Assembly: GCA_022450565.1 (NCBI GenBank)
Contig: JAKUOP010000008.1
Coordinates: 25,575 to 89,574 of the forward strand
Origin: Candidatus Nitrosopelagicus sp.
GTDB lineage: Archaea; Thermoproteota; Nitrososphaeria; Nitrososphaerales; Nitrosopumilaceae
Direction of reading: 5' to 3'
Length of the DNA stretch: 64,000 bases
Positions within the stretch are counted from its first letter, which is position 1. The number at the start of each line of letters is the position of its first letter. The notes under the pieces are model-generated. The model made no database searches. It saw only the letters and a list, made by a program, of their open reading frames with translations, and was not told where the DNA came from. The position numbers and the translations under genes were made by a program. Positions 8,102-16,700 of this stretch are shown here, in pieces.

Positions 8102-8805
8102 TATAGTTTTTTCTTTCTTAATTTTGAATTTTTTGCTTGAATTATTTCTAACTTCTGTAACAATACTTCATTAAATTTTACACTCGATAATAATTTTGGA
8201 TTAAGTTTTACATTATTAGTGTCTAAAGAAATTTTTGATACCGGTAATTTTTCATTAATCCAAAATTTCATGACCTTATCTTCTAATTTGTAATCCCTAA
8301 ATCCTGAAGGAAACCGTTTTGTAATATGTGATATTAAAGTTGTATCGTTGTTAAAAACACTTCTTGGTTCTAATAAGCGAGTGTTATCAGAATAAACATT
8401 TTCAAATAGATTACTTGAAATTTCATCAGAAATTATTTCCATTTTTGACAGTCTAGTAACTAATTCGAGATAATGAAGGAATTCGTGTGCTAAAACTGCA
8501 TGAATTGTTCCTTTAAGACCATATGCCACGAGAGGAGCAGATATCTGAATAACAACTTGAACTGAATTTTTCAATGTAACTGGAATTGTTCTGGCAAATA
8601 GAATTCCTATATCAACTGAATTATAATTGTCAGCAATTATTATTGATGGATCAACATAAGCAATTGGATAATTAATTTGAGATGCTTTTTCTATACGTTC
8701 AATTCCAGATATAATTAATGAAAAACGTTTTTCAATTAAATCAGAAACTTTTGGTGGTAATATCCCCATATTTTTGGCTTCATTAATTCTTTTTAATGGA
8801 TCCAC
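8098..8805 (-). CDS. HExxH zinc-metalloprotease-like protein
   Basis: A 235-residue soluble protein whose centre reads HAVLAHEFLHYLELV, with HEFLH at residues 107-111, the zincin zinc-binding and catalytic motif. A candidate third ligand (Glu in the following helix) cannot be fixed by eye. No signal peptide or membrane segment, so it would act in the cytoplasm. The C-terminus is Lys rich (KNSKLRKKKLY). I do not recognise a named family. It is the last gene of the minus-strand run Dph6-SRP54-Pus10 and starts 31 bp after the Pus10 homologue; it may be a processing or regulatory peptidase for that group, but that is a guess. Confidence 0.6.
   Translation of the reverse strand: MDPLKRINEAKNMGILPPKVSDLIEKRFSLIISGIERIEKASQINYPIAYVDPSIIIADNYNSVDIGILFARTIPVTLKNSVQVVIQISAPLVAYGLKGTIHAVLAHEFLHYLELVTRLSKMEIISDEISSNLFENVYSDNTRLLEPRSVFNNDTTLISHITKRFPSGFRDYKLEDKVMKFWINEKLPVSKISLDTNNVKLNPKLLSSVKFNEVLLQKLEIIQAKNSKLRKKKLY
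8107..8119 (+). terminator. T-rich tract after S27ae, inside the opposing gene
   Basis: TTTTTTCTTTCTT begins 6 bases after the S27ae stop. Archaeal RNA polymerase terminates at U-rich stretches, so this is a likely terminator; on the other strand it encodes the Lys-rich C-terminus of the HExxH protein. Confidence 0.5.
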
Positions 8806-8836
8806 ATAATATCTAAGAAAATTAGTATAAAAGACA

Positions 8837-10024
8837 TTAATTTTTCCAATTACTACTCATTACATCAATTTGTTTAAAATCAAATTGAACACATGTACAT
8901 CTATTCTGGAGCATATCACTAATGTTAGGTTTAACCCTAGAATTTTCAATAAATGATTTTATTGGTACGCCACCATCAATTAACATAAAAATTTTCAGAG
9001 ATGTTGAATCAGATTTTTTATATTTTATATCATAGATTGATTTTTTAATAATTTTTTCACCGCGATTATGAATTTCCAAAGGAATGTTCTTGATTAATGA
9101 TAATTTTTTTAGTAGGTCATCTTCTAACGGTAGCTCTGACTTTACTAGAATGATTACTTTGGATCTGAATGGTACAGAGTCTTTTGGTTGACTTTTAATC
9201 TGTCGTAAATCATGTAATTTTATTCCGTCTAGATAGTCTTGTTTTTTAATTCTTACATTTCTAATATGCGGTTCAGAAATTTTTAGAAAAAATGGTCTCC
9301 CATTTCCTGAAATTAAACTTGCTTTATCTTCTCCACCAATCCAGTTAATTTTAACTTGTTTCGATTTGAATTTTTTGATAACAAATTGTGCTATTTGGCC
9401 TTCAACACTGTTGAAATTTTCTAATCCATGATAATCACATGAAACACAGCCTTTACCTTGACAATTTTTACATGTATCCTGTTTCTGAGGTAAATTTCGT
9501 CGTACCTTTGTATATCTACCATACAAAAATAAAGATCTTGAATGTATTTTGCATGAATTATCTTTAAAATTTACTTTTAGTGTAAGTTCTGGATCCATTC
9601 CATCAAGTTTTGACTTTGTTCTTCTTCCAAATTTCTTCCCAATTTCATGATTAAGGTGTGTCTTAACATTCATGACTCCTTTTATCTTAAATTTTGATCT
9701 AACCGTATCATCATTATCAGAAATTGATGGTTTTATGATTGACCCTATAAGAAAAGTTGAAAATTGATATGATGATGAATTTTCAATCATATGGGCTACA
9801 ACTTCATCAAGTTTTTCAAAAATGTCTTTACAGATAAAACATTTCTTCAATTCAGATTTTTCTGCCTTAGAATTAAATTTTTTACCTAGATTGCTACTTG
9901 GTTTCAAGCCTAATTCTTTAGATACTAATCTTCCAATACAAAAATTGCATAATGAATAATTTCTTAAAATATTATTTACTAAATGCTGTGTTGAGTTAAT
10001 TTTTTTCATACCAATACTTACCAT
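8837..10024 (-). CDS. pus10: Pus10-family tRNA pseudouridine synthase homologue, probably inactive site
   Basis: Overall architecture is Pus10 (archaeal enzyme for psi54/psi55 of tRNA): N-terminal zinc/THUMP part with CNFC (residues 26-29) and CFIC (about 62-65), then a CKNCQGKGCVSCDYHG segment near 185-200, then the catalytic half. The family active-site motif GREDxDxR...GxGRPF aligns without gaps to GGEDKASLISGNGRPF (about 229-244): the Arg and the second Asp, the expected catalytic acid, are Gly and Ala. The later GTYIKEFVHGD-GRT motif reads GGVPIKSFIENSRV, losing the Tyr and HGD-GR residues. Length 395 is normal. So it is a full-length Pus10 relative that probably binds tRNA but may not modify it. 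Co-oriented with srp54 (34 bp gap). Confidence 0.85.
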   Translation of the reverse strand: MVSIGMKKINSTQHLVNNILRNYSLCNFCIGRLVSKELGLKPSSNLGKKFNSKAEKSELKKCFICKDIFEKLDEVVAHMIENSSSYQFSTFLIGSIIKPSISDNDDTVRSKFKIKGVMNVKTHLNHEIGKKFGRRTKSKLDGMDPELTLKVNFKDNSCKIHSRSLFLYGRYTKVRRNLPQKQDTCKNCQGKGCVSCDYHGLENFNSVEGQIAQFVIKKFKSKQVKINWIGGEDKASLISGNGRPFFLKISEPHIRNVRIKKQDYLDGIKLHDLRQIKSQPKDSVPFRSKVIILVKSELPLEDDLLKKLSLIKNIPLEIHNRGEKIIKKSIYDIKYKKSDSTSLKIFMLIDGGVPIKSFIENSRVKPNISDMLQNRCTCVQFDFKQIDVMSSNWKN

Positions 10025-10058
10025 ATTGTTATTCTAATGAATATTATTTAGGAGGTAT

Positions 10059-11384
10059 TTAGCCAAGACCTAATTTTCGCATCATTCCTTGCATTTGACG
10101 TCCTTTTGATGCCTTCATCATATTCTTTGAATTCTTGTAATTTTTCAATAATTCTTTTACTTCGTGCTCAGGCCAACCTGAACCTCTAGCAATTCTTTTG
10201 ATTCTTGATGCATTAAGTAGATCAGGATCAGCTTTTTCTTTTTTGTTCATGCTTTGTATAATGTATCTCCATTTATCAATACGGTCTTCCATTTGTTCAA
10301 GCTGATCTTCTTTAACCATTCCTGAAAGTCCAGGCATTGTTTCCATCAAACTTTGTAGTGAGCCAACTTTTGTTACTTCCTCTAATTGATAGAAGAAATC
10401 TTCCATGTTCATTTTTCCACTAGATATTCTTTTCATTCGTACATCATCAGCCTCATTTTCAAGGCGTTTTGCTAAATCAAGTACGGCCTGCACATCACCC
10501 ATTCCAAGTAATCTACCAACAAATCTAGTTGGTGAAAATTGTTCTAAATCATCAATTCTTTCTCCAGTACCAACATACATGACTTGAGCGCCTGTAGCTG
10601 CAGATGCAGCCAATGCACCACCGCCTTTTGCTGAACTATCAAGTTTGGTGATTACAATACCACCAACAGGTACAGTCTTATGAAACGCCTGAGCTTGAGA
10701 AAAACACTGTTGACCAATTGTTCCATCTATTACAAGTAATCCTAGATCAGGTTCTGCTACTTTGCTAATATCGACCATCTCATCCAAAAGGTCTTTTTCT
10801 TCTTTATGTCTGCCAGCAGTATCAATTAAAATTATATCTAGATTTGAATTTTCAAAATGTTTTAAACCATTCTTCACGATTTCAGCTGAATCAGTATTAT
10901 TTTCTTCTCCATATACCTCAACACCTGACTTCTCACACATTGTTCGGAGTTGAACTAATGCGCCTGGTCTAAATGTATCAGCACCTACTACGCCAATACG
11001 ATAGCCTTGCTTAGTAAGAAATTTAGCTAATTTTGAAGAAACTGTTGTTTTTCCACTGCCTTGAATTCCTAACATCAGAACTTTGTTTATTTTACCTGAT
11101 TTGAAATGAAATTCTGTATCATTTCCTAAGAGTTTTGCAAGTTCATCGTACAGTATTTTTACAATGTGATCTTTTCTGGACAAGCCTGGTGGTGGAGTTT
11201 CATTTAAAGATCTTTCTTCAAGATTTTTAGTAATTTCTAGAACTAGTTTAACATTTACATCTGATTGCAATAAAGAGCGTTGAACATCCTTAGCAAGCTC
11301 TTTAATTAATTCTTCATCAATACCAGATGAGCTAACAATTTTTTTTATTGCTGAACGAAGTCCGTTTTTGAGATTATCAAGCAT
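10059..11384 (-). CDS. srp54: Signal recognition particle 54 kDa protein (SRP54)
   Basis: The SRP GTPase that binds signal sequences and 7S RNA and docks with FtsY for membrane targeting. N domain (1-90), G domain with P-loop GIQGSGKTT (about 107-115), DTAGRHKEE, and the TKLD guanine-specificity motif in [13 protein letters not shown]; the C-terminal M domain is Met rich and ends [11 protein letters not shown]. 441 residues is the usual archaeal length. The start overlaps the end of dph6 by 8 bp, so they share a transcript. SRP19 is encoded at 16.3 kb in this window; I did not find the 7S RNA. Confidence 0.97.
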   Translation of the reverse strand: MLDNLKNGLRSAIKKIVSSSGIDEELIKELAKDVQRSLLQSDVNVKLVLEITKNLEERSLNETPPPGLSRKDHIVKILYDELAKLLGNDTEFHFKSGKINKVLMLGIQGSGKTTVSSKLAKFLTKQGYRIGVVGADTFRPGALVQLRTMCEKSGVEVYGEENNTDSAEIVKNGLKHFENSNLDIILIDTAGRHKEEKDLLDEMVDISKVAEPDLGLLVIDGTIGQQCFSQAQAFHKTVPVGGIVITKLDSSAKGGGALAASAATGAQVMYVGTGERIDDLEQFSPTRFVGRLLGMGDVQAVLDLAKRLENEADDVRMKRISSGKMNMEDFFYQLEEVTKVGSLQSLMETMPGLSGMVKEDQLEQMEDRIDKWRYIIQSMNKKEKADPDLLNASRIKRIARGSGWPEHEVKELLKNYKNSKNMMKASKGRQMQGMMRKLGLG

Positions 11385-12066
11385 TATTATCTAATTCAGC
11401 ATCCACTATTTCAAATCTTCCTCTATATCCATCCCAGATTTTTTGGGATTTTATGATTTTAACTGATTTCTGAAACATGGGACAGTCTATGACGAAAGTT
11501 TCTGCTTCTCCACCTTCAAAGTTTAGATTAAAGTGAAATTTCTTTGAAAGATTTTCTAAATTTTGTAGATTATCATAAGTAATTTGCTTCCCCAACCAAT
11601 CATTATCCAGTCCCTCAGTAGTTGTACTGCAAATTATGATTTTGAAATTATCATCTAGTAGGTCTTTCATATATTCTGATGCATTAGTTTTCCATAAAGG
11701 TGAAATTAAATTTAATTTCAAATCATTACATAGTGATTCAAATTTTGATTTTTGAAATTCACTTATTATTCCACCATGAACAATTCCTTCAATTTGAAAA
11801 TCATTTTTAGCATTTTTAATTAATTTGTAGAAAAGTGATACTTCGTCACTAGTTTTAGTAGAGTCTGAAATACCAATTATTTGAGGTATTCTCATAGATT
11901 CAGATTGTAATTTTGTTTGTAAAATGTTATGATAATGAAGAAGATGACTTTCATCTGACTGTGGGATAATTGTAATTAATGCTTCAATGGAATGACCATG
12001 TTTCATAGCCTTGTAAATTGCATAACAACTATCCTTGCCTCCTGAGAAAAAAGATGCTAACTTCAT
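11377..12066 (-). CDS. dph6: Diphthine-ammonia ligase (Dph6)
   Basis: Dph6 is the ATP-dependent amidotransferase that completes diphthamide on elongation factor 2. The N-terminus MKLASFFSGGKDSCYAIYKA carries the PP-loop SGGKDS, and the family motifs EGIVHGGI and FEGGEAETFVIDCP are present. The ORF track begins three codons earlier at a TTG; I choose the ATG at 12066 because the family starts directly at this strand. 229 residues is standard. It lies between the genes for aIF5A and SRP54, so two translation-factor-modification topics (diphthamide here, hypusine on aIF5A) meet in one transcript. Confidence 0.93.
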   Translation of the reverse strand: MKLASFFSGGKDSCYAIYKAMKHGHSIEALITIIPQSDESHLLHYHNILQTKLQSESMRIPQIIGISDSTKTSDEVSLFYKLIKNAKNDFQIEGIVHGGIISEFQKSKFESLCNDLKLNLISPLWKTNASEYMKDLLDDNFKIIICSTTTEGLDNDWLGKQITYDNLQNLENLSKKFHFNLNFEGGEAETFVIDCPMFQKSVKIIKSQKIWDGYRGRFEIVDAELDNNA

Positions 12067-12151
12067 TTTAATCAAAAAATGGTGGATGCCTCAAAACTCA
12101 TAATCCTCATCAAAAATCAGATGGCTTTTCCAATCATCATTAGCATCCAAC

Positions 12152-12565
12152 TTAGGATGTCTTTATTCGCATTATTTTTGTTCTTCCCATTACATCCCAA
12201 TACTCAATATCTTGACCTTGCTCAAGTTTTCCTTCTACCTCTTCATCAATCAATTCAACATCAATCGTTTCAAAACTTTCAGAATCCATTACTTGGATGT
12301 CTGATCCAGTGATTGAAATGATTTGTCCGGTTTTTTTATTGATTAATGGAACATGAATTTGCATGCTAACAGGACCTACATGAGGTCGTTTTTGACCATC
12401 AAAAATTCCAACACCCACAATTCTAGCCTTTGCTGCTCCGTGTTTTCCTGGCTTACTTGTGTCATACTCAACTATTTTACAAGGATCACCAGTTGGTTGA
12501 TCACTAACAGGCAATAAAATGTAAGAACCAATCTTCAAAGAACCTAATTCAGATGGTTTGCTCAT
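12152..12565 (-). CDS. eif5a: Translation initiation/elongation factor aIF5A
   Basis: aIF5A promotes peptide-bond formation at difficult sequences and carries hypusine/deoxyhypusine. The loop TSKPGKHGAAKARI (about residues 38-51) contains the Lys that is modified (KPGKHG). An SH3-like N-domain and OB-fold C-domain account for the 137 residues. The ORF track starts two codons earlier at TTG; the ATG at 12565 (MSKPSELGSLKIG) is the natural start. It is the first gene of the minus-strand group aIF5A-Dph6-SRP54-Pus10, 85 bp before Dph6. Confidence 0.96.
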   Translation of the reverse strand: MSKPSELGSLKIGSYILLPVSDQPTGDPCKIVEYDTSKPGKHGAAKARIVGVGIFDGQKRPHVGPVSMQIHVPLINKKTGQIISITGSDIQVMDSESFETIDVELIDEEVEGKLEQGQDIEYWDVMGRTKIMRIKTS

Positions 12566-12599
12566 ACTCAATCAGATTTTGAGGGATATTTACATTTTT

Positions 12600-13208
12600 T
12601 TATTTCAGTTTTTCTAGAATGGAAAAACTAACAAGATTGTTCATCACAACACCTTTTCTACAGATCTCAAGTCTTGTTTGTTCACAGTATTTGTTATCAC
12701 TTTGATGACTTTTGTCACTTGAAACTTCCATTATCACAATATTATCACTATATGGAAATGTAAATTTTGGAGCAACACTAGAAAAGAGTTCCATATGACC
12801 AAATCCAGAATATCCTACTTTATCACGTCTGGCAACATGAGTTGCTACATAAGTAAGGTCATCATGCGAATCACCATATTCTAGATAATATATTGATATG
12901 AAATTTGGTTTGCCAGTAGTTTGTCTTTCAAACAAAATGTTATCCATTTTAAATATAAACGAAGGATTATCCAGTAAATTCTTAGAAATATCAGTTACAA
13001 TTTTTTTATGGTTTTTGAACTGTGCTAGGATGTAATGATTTGTTGCGTATGAAAAATAAGGTTGGCTATTATCTGAGAATGTGGCTGTAACAAAATACAT
13101 TTCTCCTATATTTTTTGACTTTACCCATAGATCCTTTTGTTCAATTGAATTATGATCATGCAAATATGGGGAACAGATATACCCATTAAACTTGTGTCTT
13201 TGTGTCAT
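12600..13208 (-). CDS. Hypothetical protein
   Basis: A 202-residue soluble protein I do not recognise. It has alternating beta-strand-like segments (YFVTATFSDN, FISIYYLEYG, LTYVATHVARRD, NIVIMEVSSD) and two Cys close together (KYCEQTRLEICR), and no membrane span. The ATG at 13208 is preferred over the TTG two codons upstream used by the ORF track. It runs toward aIF5A, ending about 35 bp before that gene's start, so it may be the leading gene of the same transcript. Confidence 0.55.
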   Translation of the reverse strand: MTQRHKFNGYICSPYLHDHNSIEQKDLWVKSKNIGEMYFVTATFSDNSQPYFSYATNHYILAQFKNHKKIVTDISKNLLDNPSFIFKMDNILFERQTTGKPNFISIYYLEYGDSHDDLTYVATHVARRDKVGYSGFGHMELFSSVAPKFTFPYSDNIVIMEVSSDKSHQSDNKYCEQTRLEICRKGVVMNNLVSFSILEKLK

Positions 13209-13298
13209 AGTCAAAAGCTGAATGAAACATATTTAATTTTTGTTTTGTAGGGTTCAAAAACTAAAGTTAATAATACAAAAAAACCTCAAAACTATAGT

Positions 13299-13421
13299 CC
13301 CCACTTAGCTCAGCCTGGTAGAGCTTCCGGCTGTAGTTGTCGGCTTAGGGCTGAAAAACAGCAGTCTATCAGGCATACAGAAACCGGGTTGTCGAAGGCT
13401 CAAATCCTTCAGTGGGGACCA
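13299..13421 (+). tRNA. tRNA-Tyr(GTA) with 46-nt intron, CCA encoded
   Basis: Acceptor stem CCCCACT/AGTGGGG with the C1-G72 pair typical of archaeal tRNA-Tyr, D arm GCTC/GAGC with GG in the loop, anticodon stem TCCGG/CCGGG, loop C-T-GTA-G / A, T arm GAAGG-CTCAAAT-CCTTC, discriminator A and an encoded CCA at 13419-13421. The anticodon loop is interrupted after position 37 by an intron at 13337-13382. CTGTA in the 5' exon pairs with TACAG near the intron 3' end, forming the core of a bulge-helix-bulge for the archaeal splicing endonuclease. Position 54 is C instead of T. The other three tRNAs in the window do not encode CCA. Confidence 0.93.
13337..13382 (+). other. tRNA-Tyr intron
   Basis: 46-nt intron at the canonical 37/38 position, bounded by a bulge-helix-bulge type fold (CTGTA...TACAG with an AAA bulge on the 3' side). 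Exact cut sites could shift by a base or two. Confidence 0.8.
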
Positions 13422-13435
13422 TTTTTTAATATCTT

Positions 13436-14485
13436 TTATGGATTGATTACAGCTCTTCCTATGATTTTTCGATTTTTTAGATCTTCTAAAGCTTGATTTG
13501 CATCATCTAAAGAATAATGCTTTGAAACAATAGGATTAATCACACCGTCTTGTGCAAGTTTAATTAATTCCACCATATCACTATAATTTCCTGTATATGC
13601 ACCTTGAATTTTAATTGCCTTTAAAGGAATAGACACTAATGGTATCTCAACTGCACCTCCAAATAATCCAACAAGAATGATATTTCCACGTTTTCTAATT
13701 AATGAAAGATTCATCTTGACTGTAGGTGGTGCATTTACAAAATCTATAATACTATCAACGCCCTTTTCATTGCATATTGTCATTATTTGTTTAACAGCAT
13801 CAGGTTGTTTAGTATTTACAATATGAGTAGCACCTAATTCTTTGGCAGAGTTTAATTTTTGATCATCAAGGTCTGCACATATAATATTAGATTTTGTTAA
13901 TGCTTTAGCAATTTGGACACCCATTAATCCAAGACCTCCAGCTCCAACAATGAGAATGTTTTCTGGTTCATTGACTAATGCTTTCTTTATTGCAGTGTAT
14001 GCTGTAAGACCAGAACATGCTAATGATGCGGCGGCGTCAGGATCTAAATTGTTAATTTTTGCTGTAAATTTGTAATCAGGAACTAAAACACTTTCTGCAT
14101 AACCTCCATTCTGGAATACACCTAACGATTGTGGTGCTTCACAAAGATTTGTATCACCTTTTTTACATGTAGGGCATATTCCACATCCCATCCAAGGATA
14201 AACTAACACATTATCACCAACATCTACCCCTACAACTGAATCACCACATTCTTCAACTGTTCCTACAATTTCATGACCTGGAATAACTGGGAATTTCACG
14301 CCCCTGTCTGTTACTTTCATAAATCCATCACCAGTATCGTATCCACCTTCCCAAAGATGGAGGTCGCTATGGCACACTCCAGTTGATTTTACCCTCACTA
14401 AGACTTGATTTCCGTTTGGTTTTGGTTTTTCAACATCACTAATCGTTAACGGTTCATTAGGTTCAATTATCCTAGCGGCTTTCAA
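13436..14485 (-). CDS. Zinc-dependent alcohol dehydrogenase (MDR family)
   Basis: A 349-residue medium-chain dehydrogenase. TGVCHSDLHLWEGG and PGHEIVGTVEE provide the catalytic-zinc ligands, CGICPTCKKGDTNLC the structural zinc (four Cys, about residues 96-110), and GAGGLGLMG (near 181) the Rossmann nucleotide site. It reduces or oxidises an alcohol/aldehyde pair; the substrate cannot be read from sequence. In an autotroph with the 3-hydroxypropionate/4-hydroxybutyrate cycle a semialdehyde reductase is a reasonable but unproven guess. It is divergent from scpA with 33 bp between starts. Confidence 0.88.
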   Translation of the reverse strand: MKAARIIEPNEPLTISDVEKPKPNGNQVLVRVKSTGVCHSDLHLWEGGYDTGDGFMKVTDRGVKFPVIPGHEIVGTVEECGDSVVGVDVGDNVLVYPWMGCGICPTCKKGDTNLCEAPQSLGVFQNGGYAESVLVPDYKFTAKINNLDPDAAASLACSGLTAYTAIKKALVNEPENILIVGAGGLGLMGVQIAKALTKSNIICADLDDQKLNSAKELGATHIVNTKQPDAVKQIMTICNEKGVDSIIDFVNAPPTVKMNLSLIRKRGNIILVGLFGGAVEIPLVSIPLKAIKIQGAYTGNYSDMVELIKLAQDGVINPIVSKHYSLDDANQALEDLKNRKIIGRAVINP

Positions 14486-14518
14486 TGAGTTCTAATTTTT
14501 TAGTTAACAATATAAGAG

Positions 14519-15247
14519 TTGACTGATAACAAGAAAAAATTAGAGCCTTTAGATATTATGGAATATGAACACAATGATTTTGTGAGTGAAACAGATACAA
14601 AAACCCAAATTTCAAAAATACCAATAAATGTTTTATTTGATCCTGAAGGAATAAAAAAGAAAAACGTATGGGATATTGATTTAGTTCAGATCCTTTCTTT
14701 GTTACTTGAGATTCTGGAAAAAGCCGATAAAAAGGATCTTAGAGTTGCAGGGATGGCAGCATTATCATCATCATTAATTTATAGATTAAAAGTGGAAAGT
14801 ATCTTTGCACTTCAAAAAGCTGCTATGGAGAAAAAACCACTAAGACAAAGAAGTGACATAGATATCGAAATGTTGGATATACCATATAGACACGAATCAA
14901 CATATCCTGTATCACTAACTGAACTTTTAGACCTGTTAGAAAATCTAATTGGAACTATCGCAAATCCAAGAGAAAGACGTGGAAGTCAATTAAAATTTGA
15001 GCCAGTAGAGGCTCCAGATTTTAAGAAGTATTTTAATTCACTTGAAAATATAATTGGTCAATATCAAGATCTTGTATTAAATAAACTACAATCTACTCAA
15101 TCATTACTGCTAAAAACTATTACACAAGATTTGGATACAACTGATTCAATTAGATGTTTCTTTGCCACATTATTTTTAGCTAGAGACGAAAAAGTTGATT
15201 TGATGCAAGAAAATGAGGATATTAGGGTCACATTAATCAAAGAATAA
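14519..15247 (+). CDS. scpA: Segregation and condensation protein A (ScpA)
   Basis: ScpA is the kleisin that bridges the two SMC heads and, with ScpB, organises chromosomes. The 242-residue product shows the kleisin N-terminal helix VWDIDLVQILSLLLEILEKADKKDLRVAG and LSSSLIYRLKVESIF, a variable middle, and a C-terminal winged-helix segment (SIRCFFATLFLARDEKVDLMQ). The start is TTG (TTGACTGATAAC). It lies 62 bp upstream of scpB in the same direction, the usual pairing. No smc gene is in the window. Confidence 0.87.
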   Translation: MTDNKKKLEPLDIMEYEHNDFVSETDTKTQISKIPINVLFDPEGIKKKNVWDIDLVQILSLLLEILEKADKKDLRVAGMAALSSSLIYRLKVESIFALQKAAMEKKPLRQRSDIDIEMLDIPYRHESTYPVSLTELLDLLENLIGTIANPRERRGSQLKFEPVEAPDFKKYFNSLENIIGQYQDLVLNKLQSTQSLLLKTITQDLDTTDSIRCFFATLFLARDEKVDLMQENEDIRVTLIKE

Positions 15248-15309
15248 TCACAAATAGATCAAGGATATGTAAAGGATGGTTTTAAGTCAATTCTGAAAGG
15301 TTTGAAAAT

Positions 15310-15891
15310 ATGGTTAAAATTGACAATGAGAATGAATCCATGGCACGCCTAGAGGCTGCATTATATTCAGCAGGAAGACCAATGAGTGTTGAAGAATTAA
15401 TTCGAGCGTCAGGAACAGAATCAAGAGTAAAAACTCTCAATTTGCTTACAAAATTAATTCAAAAGGCAAAAGGTGCCTTTAAGGCAATAGAGATTGTAAT
15501 ACTACCAGATGACTCTTATGTTTTTCAATTAAAACCAGAATATAGTTCAACAATAGGAAGAAGGTATGCATCAAAACCAATCTTACCTAAAGCAACTCAA
15601 AAGACATTATCATACATTGCATATGAACAACCAATTTCAAGTAAACAACTTGTGGAAGTAAGAGGTACTGGAGTCTATTCACATCTAAAAGAATTATCTC
15701 AACTAGATTTCATTGAACACCAAAATGTTGGTCGAATTAAAATTTATAATACAACTGAAAAATTTAGAAAATACTTTGGCATACAAGGTGATGCCGATAC
15801 ATTAAGACAAAAATTATTTAAAAAAGTAAGAACAAGAAATACAAAAGGAAAATCATCAATTACGCCAGAAATACCTGTTAACACACAATAA
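15310..15891 (+). CDS. scpB: Segregation and condensation protein B (ScpB)
   Basis: 193 residues with two winged helices: LEAALYSAGRPMSVEELIRASG (about 14-35) and KTLSYIAYEQPISSKQLVEVRGTGVYSHLKEL (about 98-129), the recognisable ScpB pattern, then TEKFRKYFGI. ScpB dimers bind the kleisin ScpA in the SMC complex. The Lys/Arg/Thr-rich last 25 residues extend past the folded domains. Follows scpA and precedes S8e. Confidence 0.93.
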   Translation: MVKIDNENESMARLEAALYSAGRPMSVEELIRASGTESRVKTLNLLTKLIQKAKGAFKAIEIVILPDDSYVFQLKPEYSSTIGRRYASKPILPKATQKTLSYIAYEQPISSKQLVEVRGTGVYSHLKELSQLDFIEHQNVGRIKIYNTTEKFRKYFGIQGDADTLRQKLFKKVRTRNTKGKSSITPEIPVNTQ

Positions 15892-15942
15892 ATTTTCCAG
15901 AATTTGCGATTTGTATAAATTAGAGTAAAATACAAAAATTTT

Positions 15943-16323
15943 ATGAGAAAATCAGTTGAGAATTTAAAAACAAGTAAAATAACTGGGGGAATTAGACACC
16001 CACTAAAATCAAGAAGAAAATTTCAAATGGATAGATATCCAAATGAAGCGTTAATGGGAGAACAGCTTACGGTTACAAGAAAAACTAGAGGAAACAATAG
16101 AAAGACTGCTATAAAAACTGCAAATGTTGTAAATGTAATTTTGGCAGATGGAAAAATAAAAAGTTCCAAGATTGTAAGAGTTTTAGAAAATCAAACAAAC
16201 AATGACTATCAGCGACGTGGTGTAATTACAAAAGGTGCAATTGTTGAAACAGAAGATGGAAAATGTAAAATTCTTTCTAGACCAGGTCAAGATGGAACAT
16301 TAAACGGAACTTTACTAAAGTGA
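15943..16323 (+). CDS. rps8e: 30S ribosomal protein S8e
   Basis: 126 residues with the S8e pattern TSKITGGIRHPLKSRRKFQMDR and RGNNRKTAIKTANVVNV, ending LSRPGQDGTLNGTLLK. It is a small-subunit rRNA-binding protein. It leads a run S8e-SRP19-Gar1-TFB; the SRP19 start follows 4 bp after the stop. Confidence 0.95.
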   Translation: MRKSVENLKTSKITGGIRHPLKSRRKFQMDRYPNEALMGEQLTVTRKTRGNNRKTAIKTANVVNVILADGKIKSSKIVRVLENQTNNDYQRRGVITKGAIVETEDGKCKILSRPGQDGTLNGTLLK

Positions 16324-16327
16324 TAAA

Positions 16328-16630
16328 ATGAAAGATTACGAACATGTCGTAATCTGGCTGGATTATTTTAACAAAACACTGCCAAGAAACAAAGGAAGGA
16401 AGCTTCCAAAAGAAAAATGTATTTTTGATCCATCACTAAAAGAATTGATAGAAGCATCAAAGGCAGCTGGTTTGGAACCAAAAGAAACAGAAGAACAAGT
16501 CAGATTTCCAAAAAGACCTTATGTTAGATCTGGATATATAGTTCTTGAAAAAAATGCAACAAAGATTAACATCATGAACAAAATTTCAAATAAATTAGTT
16601 TCAAAAAGAGCAAAACAATCAAAAAACTAA
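16328..16630 (+). CDS. srp19: Signal recognition particle 19 kDa protein (SRP19)
   Basis: A 100-residue SRP19, which binds the tips of 7S RNA helices 6 and 8 and prepares the SRP54 site. HVVIWLDYFNKTLPRNKGRKLPKE and the following basic stretch, then FPKRPYVRSGYIVLEK, are characteristic. Spaced 4 bp after S8e, so translationally linked. The Lys/Arg-rich tail is common in archaeal versions. Confidence 0.94.
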   Translation: MKDYEHVVIWLDYFNKTLPRNKGRKLPKEKCIFDPSLKELIEASKAAGLEPKETEEQVRFPKRPYVRSGYIVLEKNATKINIMNKISNKLVSKRAKQSKN

Positions 16631-16700
16631 TCAAAATAGCTTCAAGCTAAAGTTTTGTTGACAGAAGATAATGAAAGTGAATAGATTATAAAAAGTATAA

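Noticed and set aside
12079-12312. 77-residue plus ORF opposite aIF5A
   Set aside because: Lies mostly antisense to aIF5A with no similarity; treated as a shadow.
13297-13303. tRNA-Tyr acceptor read as GTCCCCA/TGGGGAC
   Set aside because: It leaves four bases before the D stem; CCCCACT/AGTGGGG gives the correct two-base spacing, C1-G72 and an encoded CCA.
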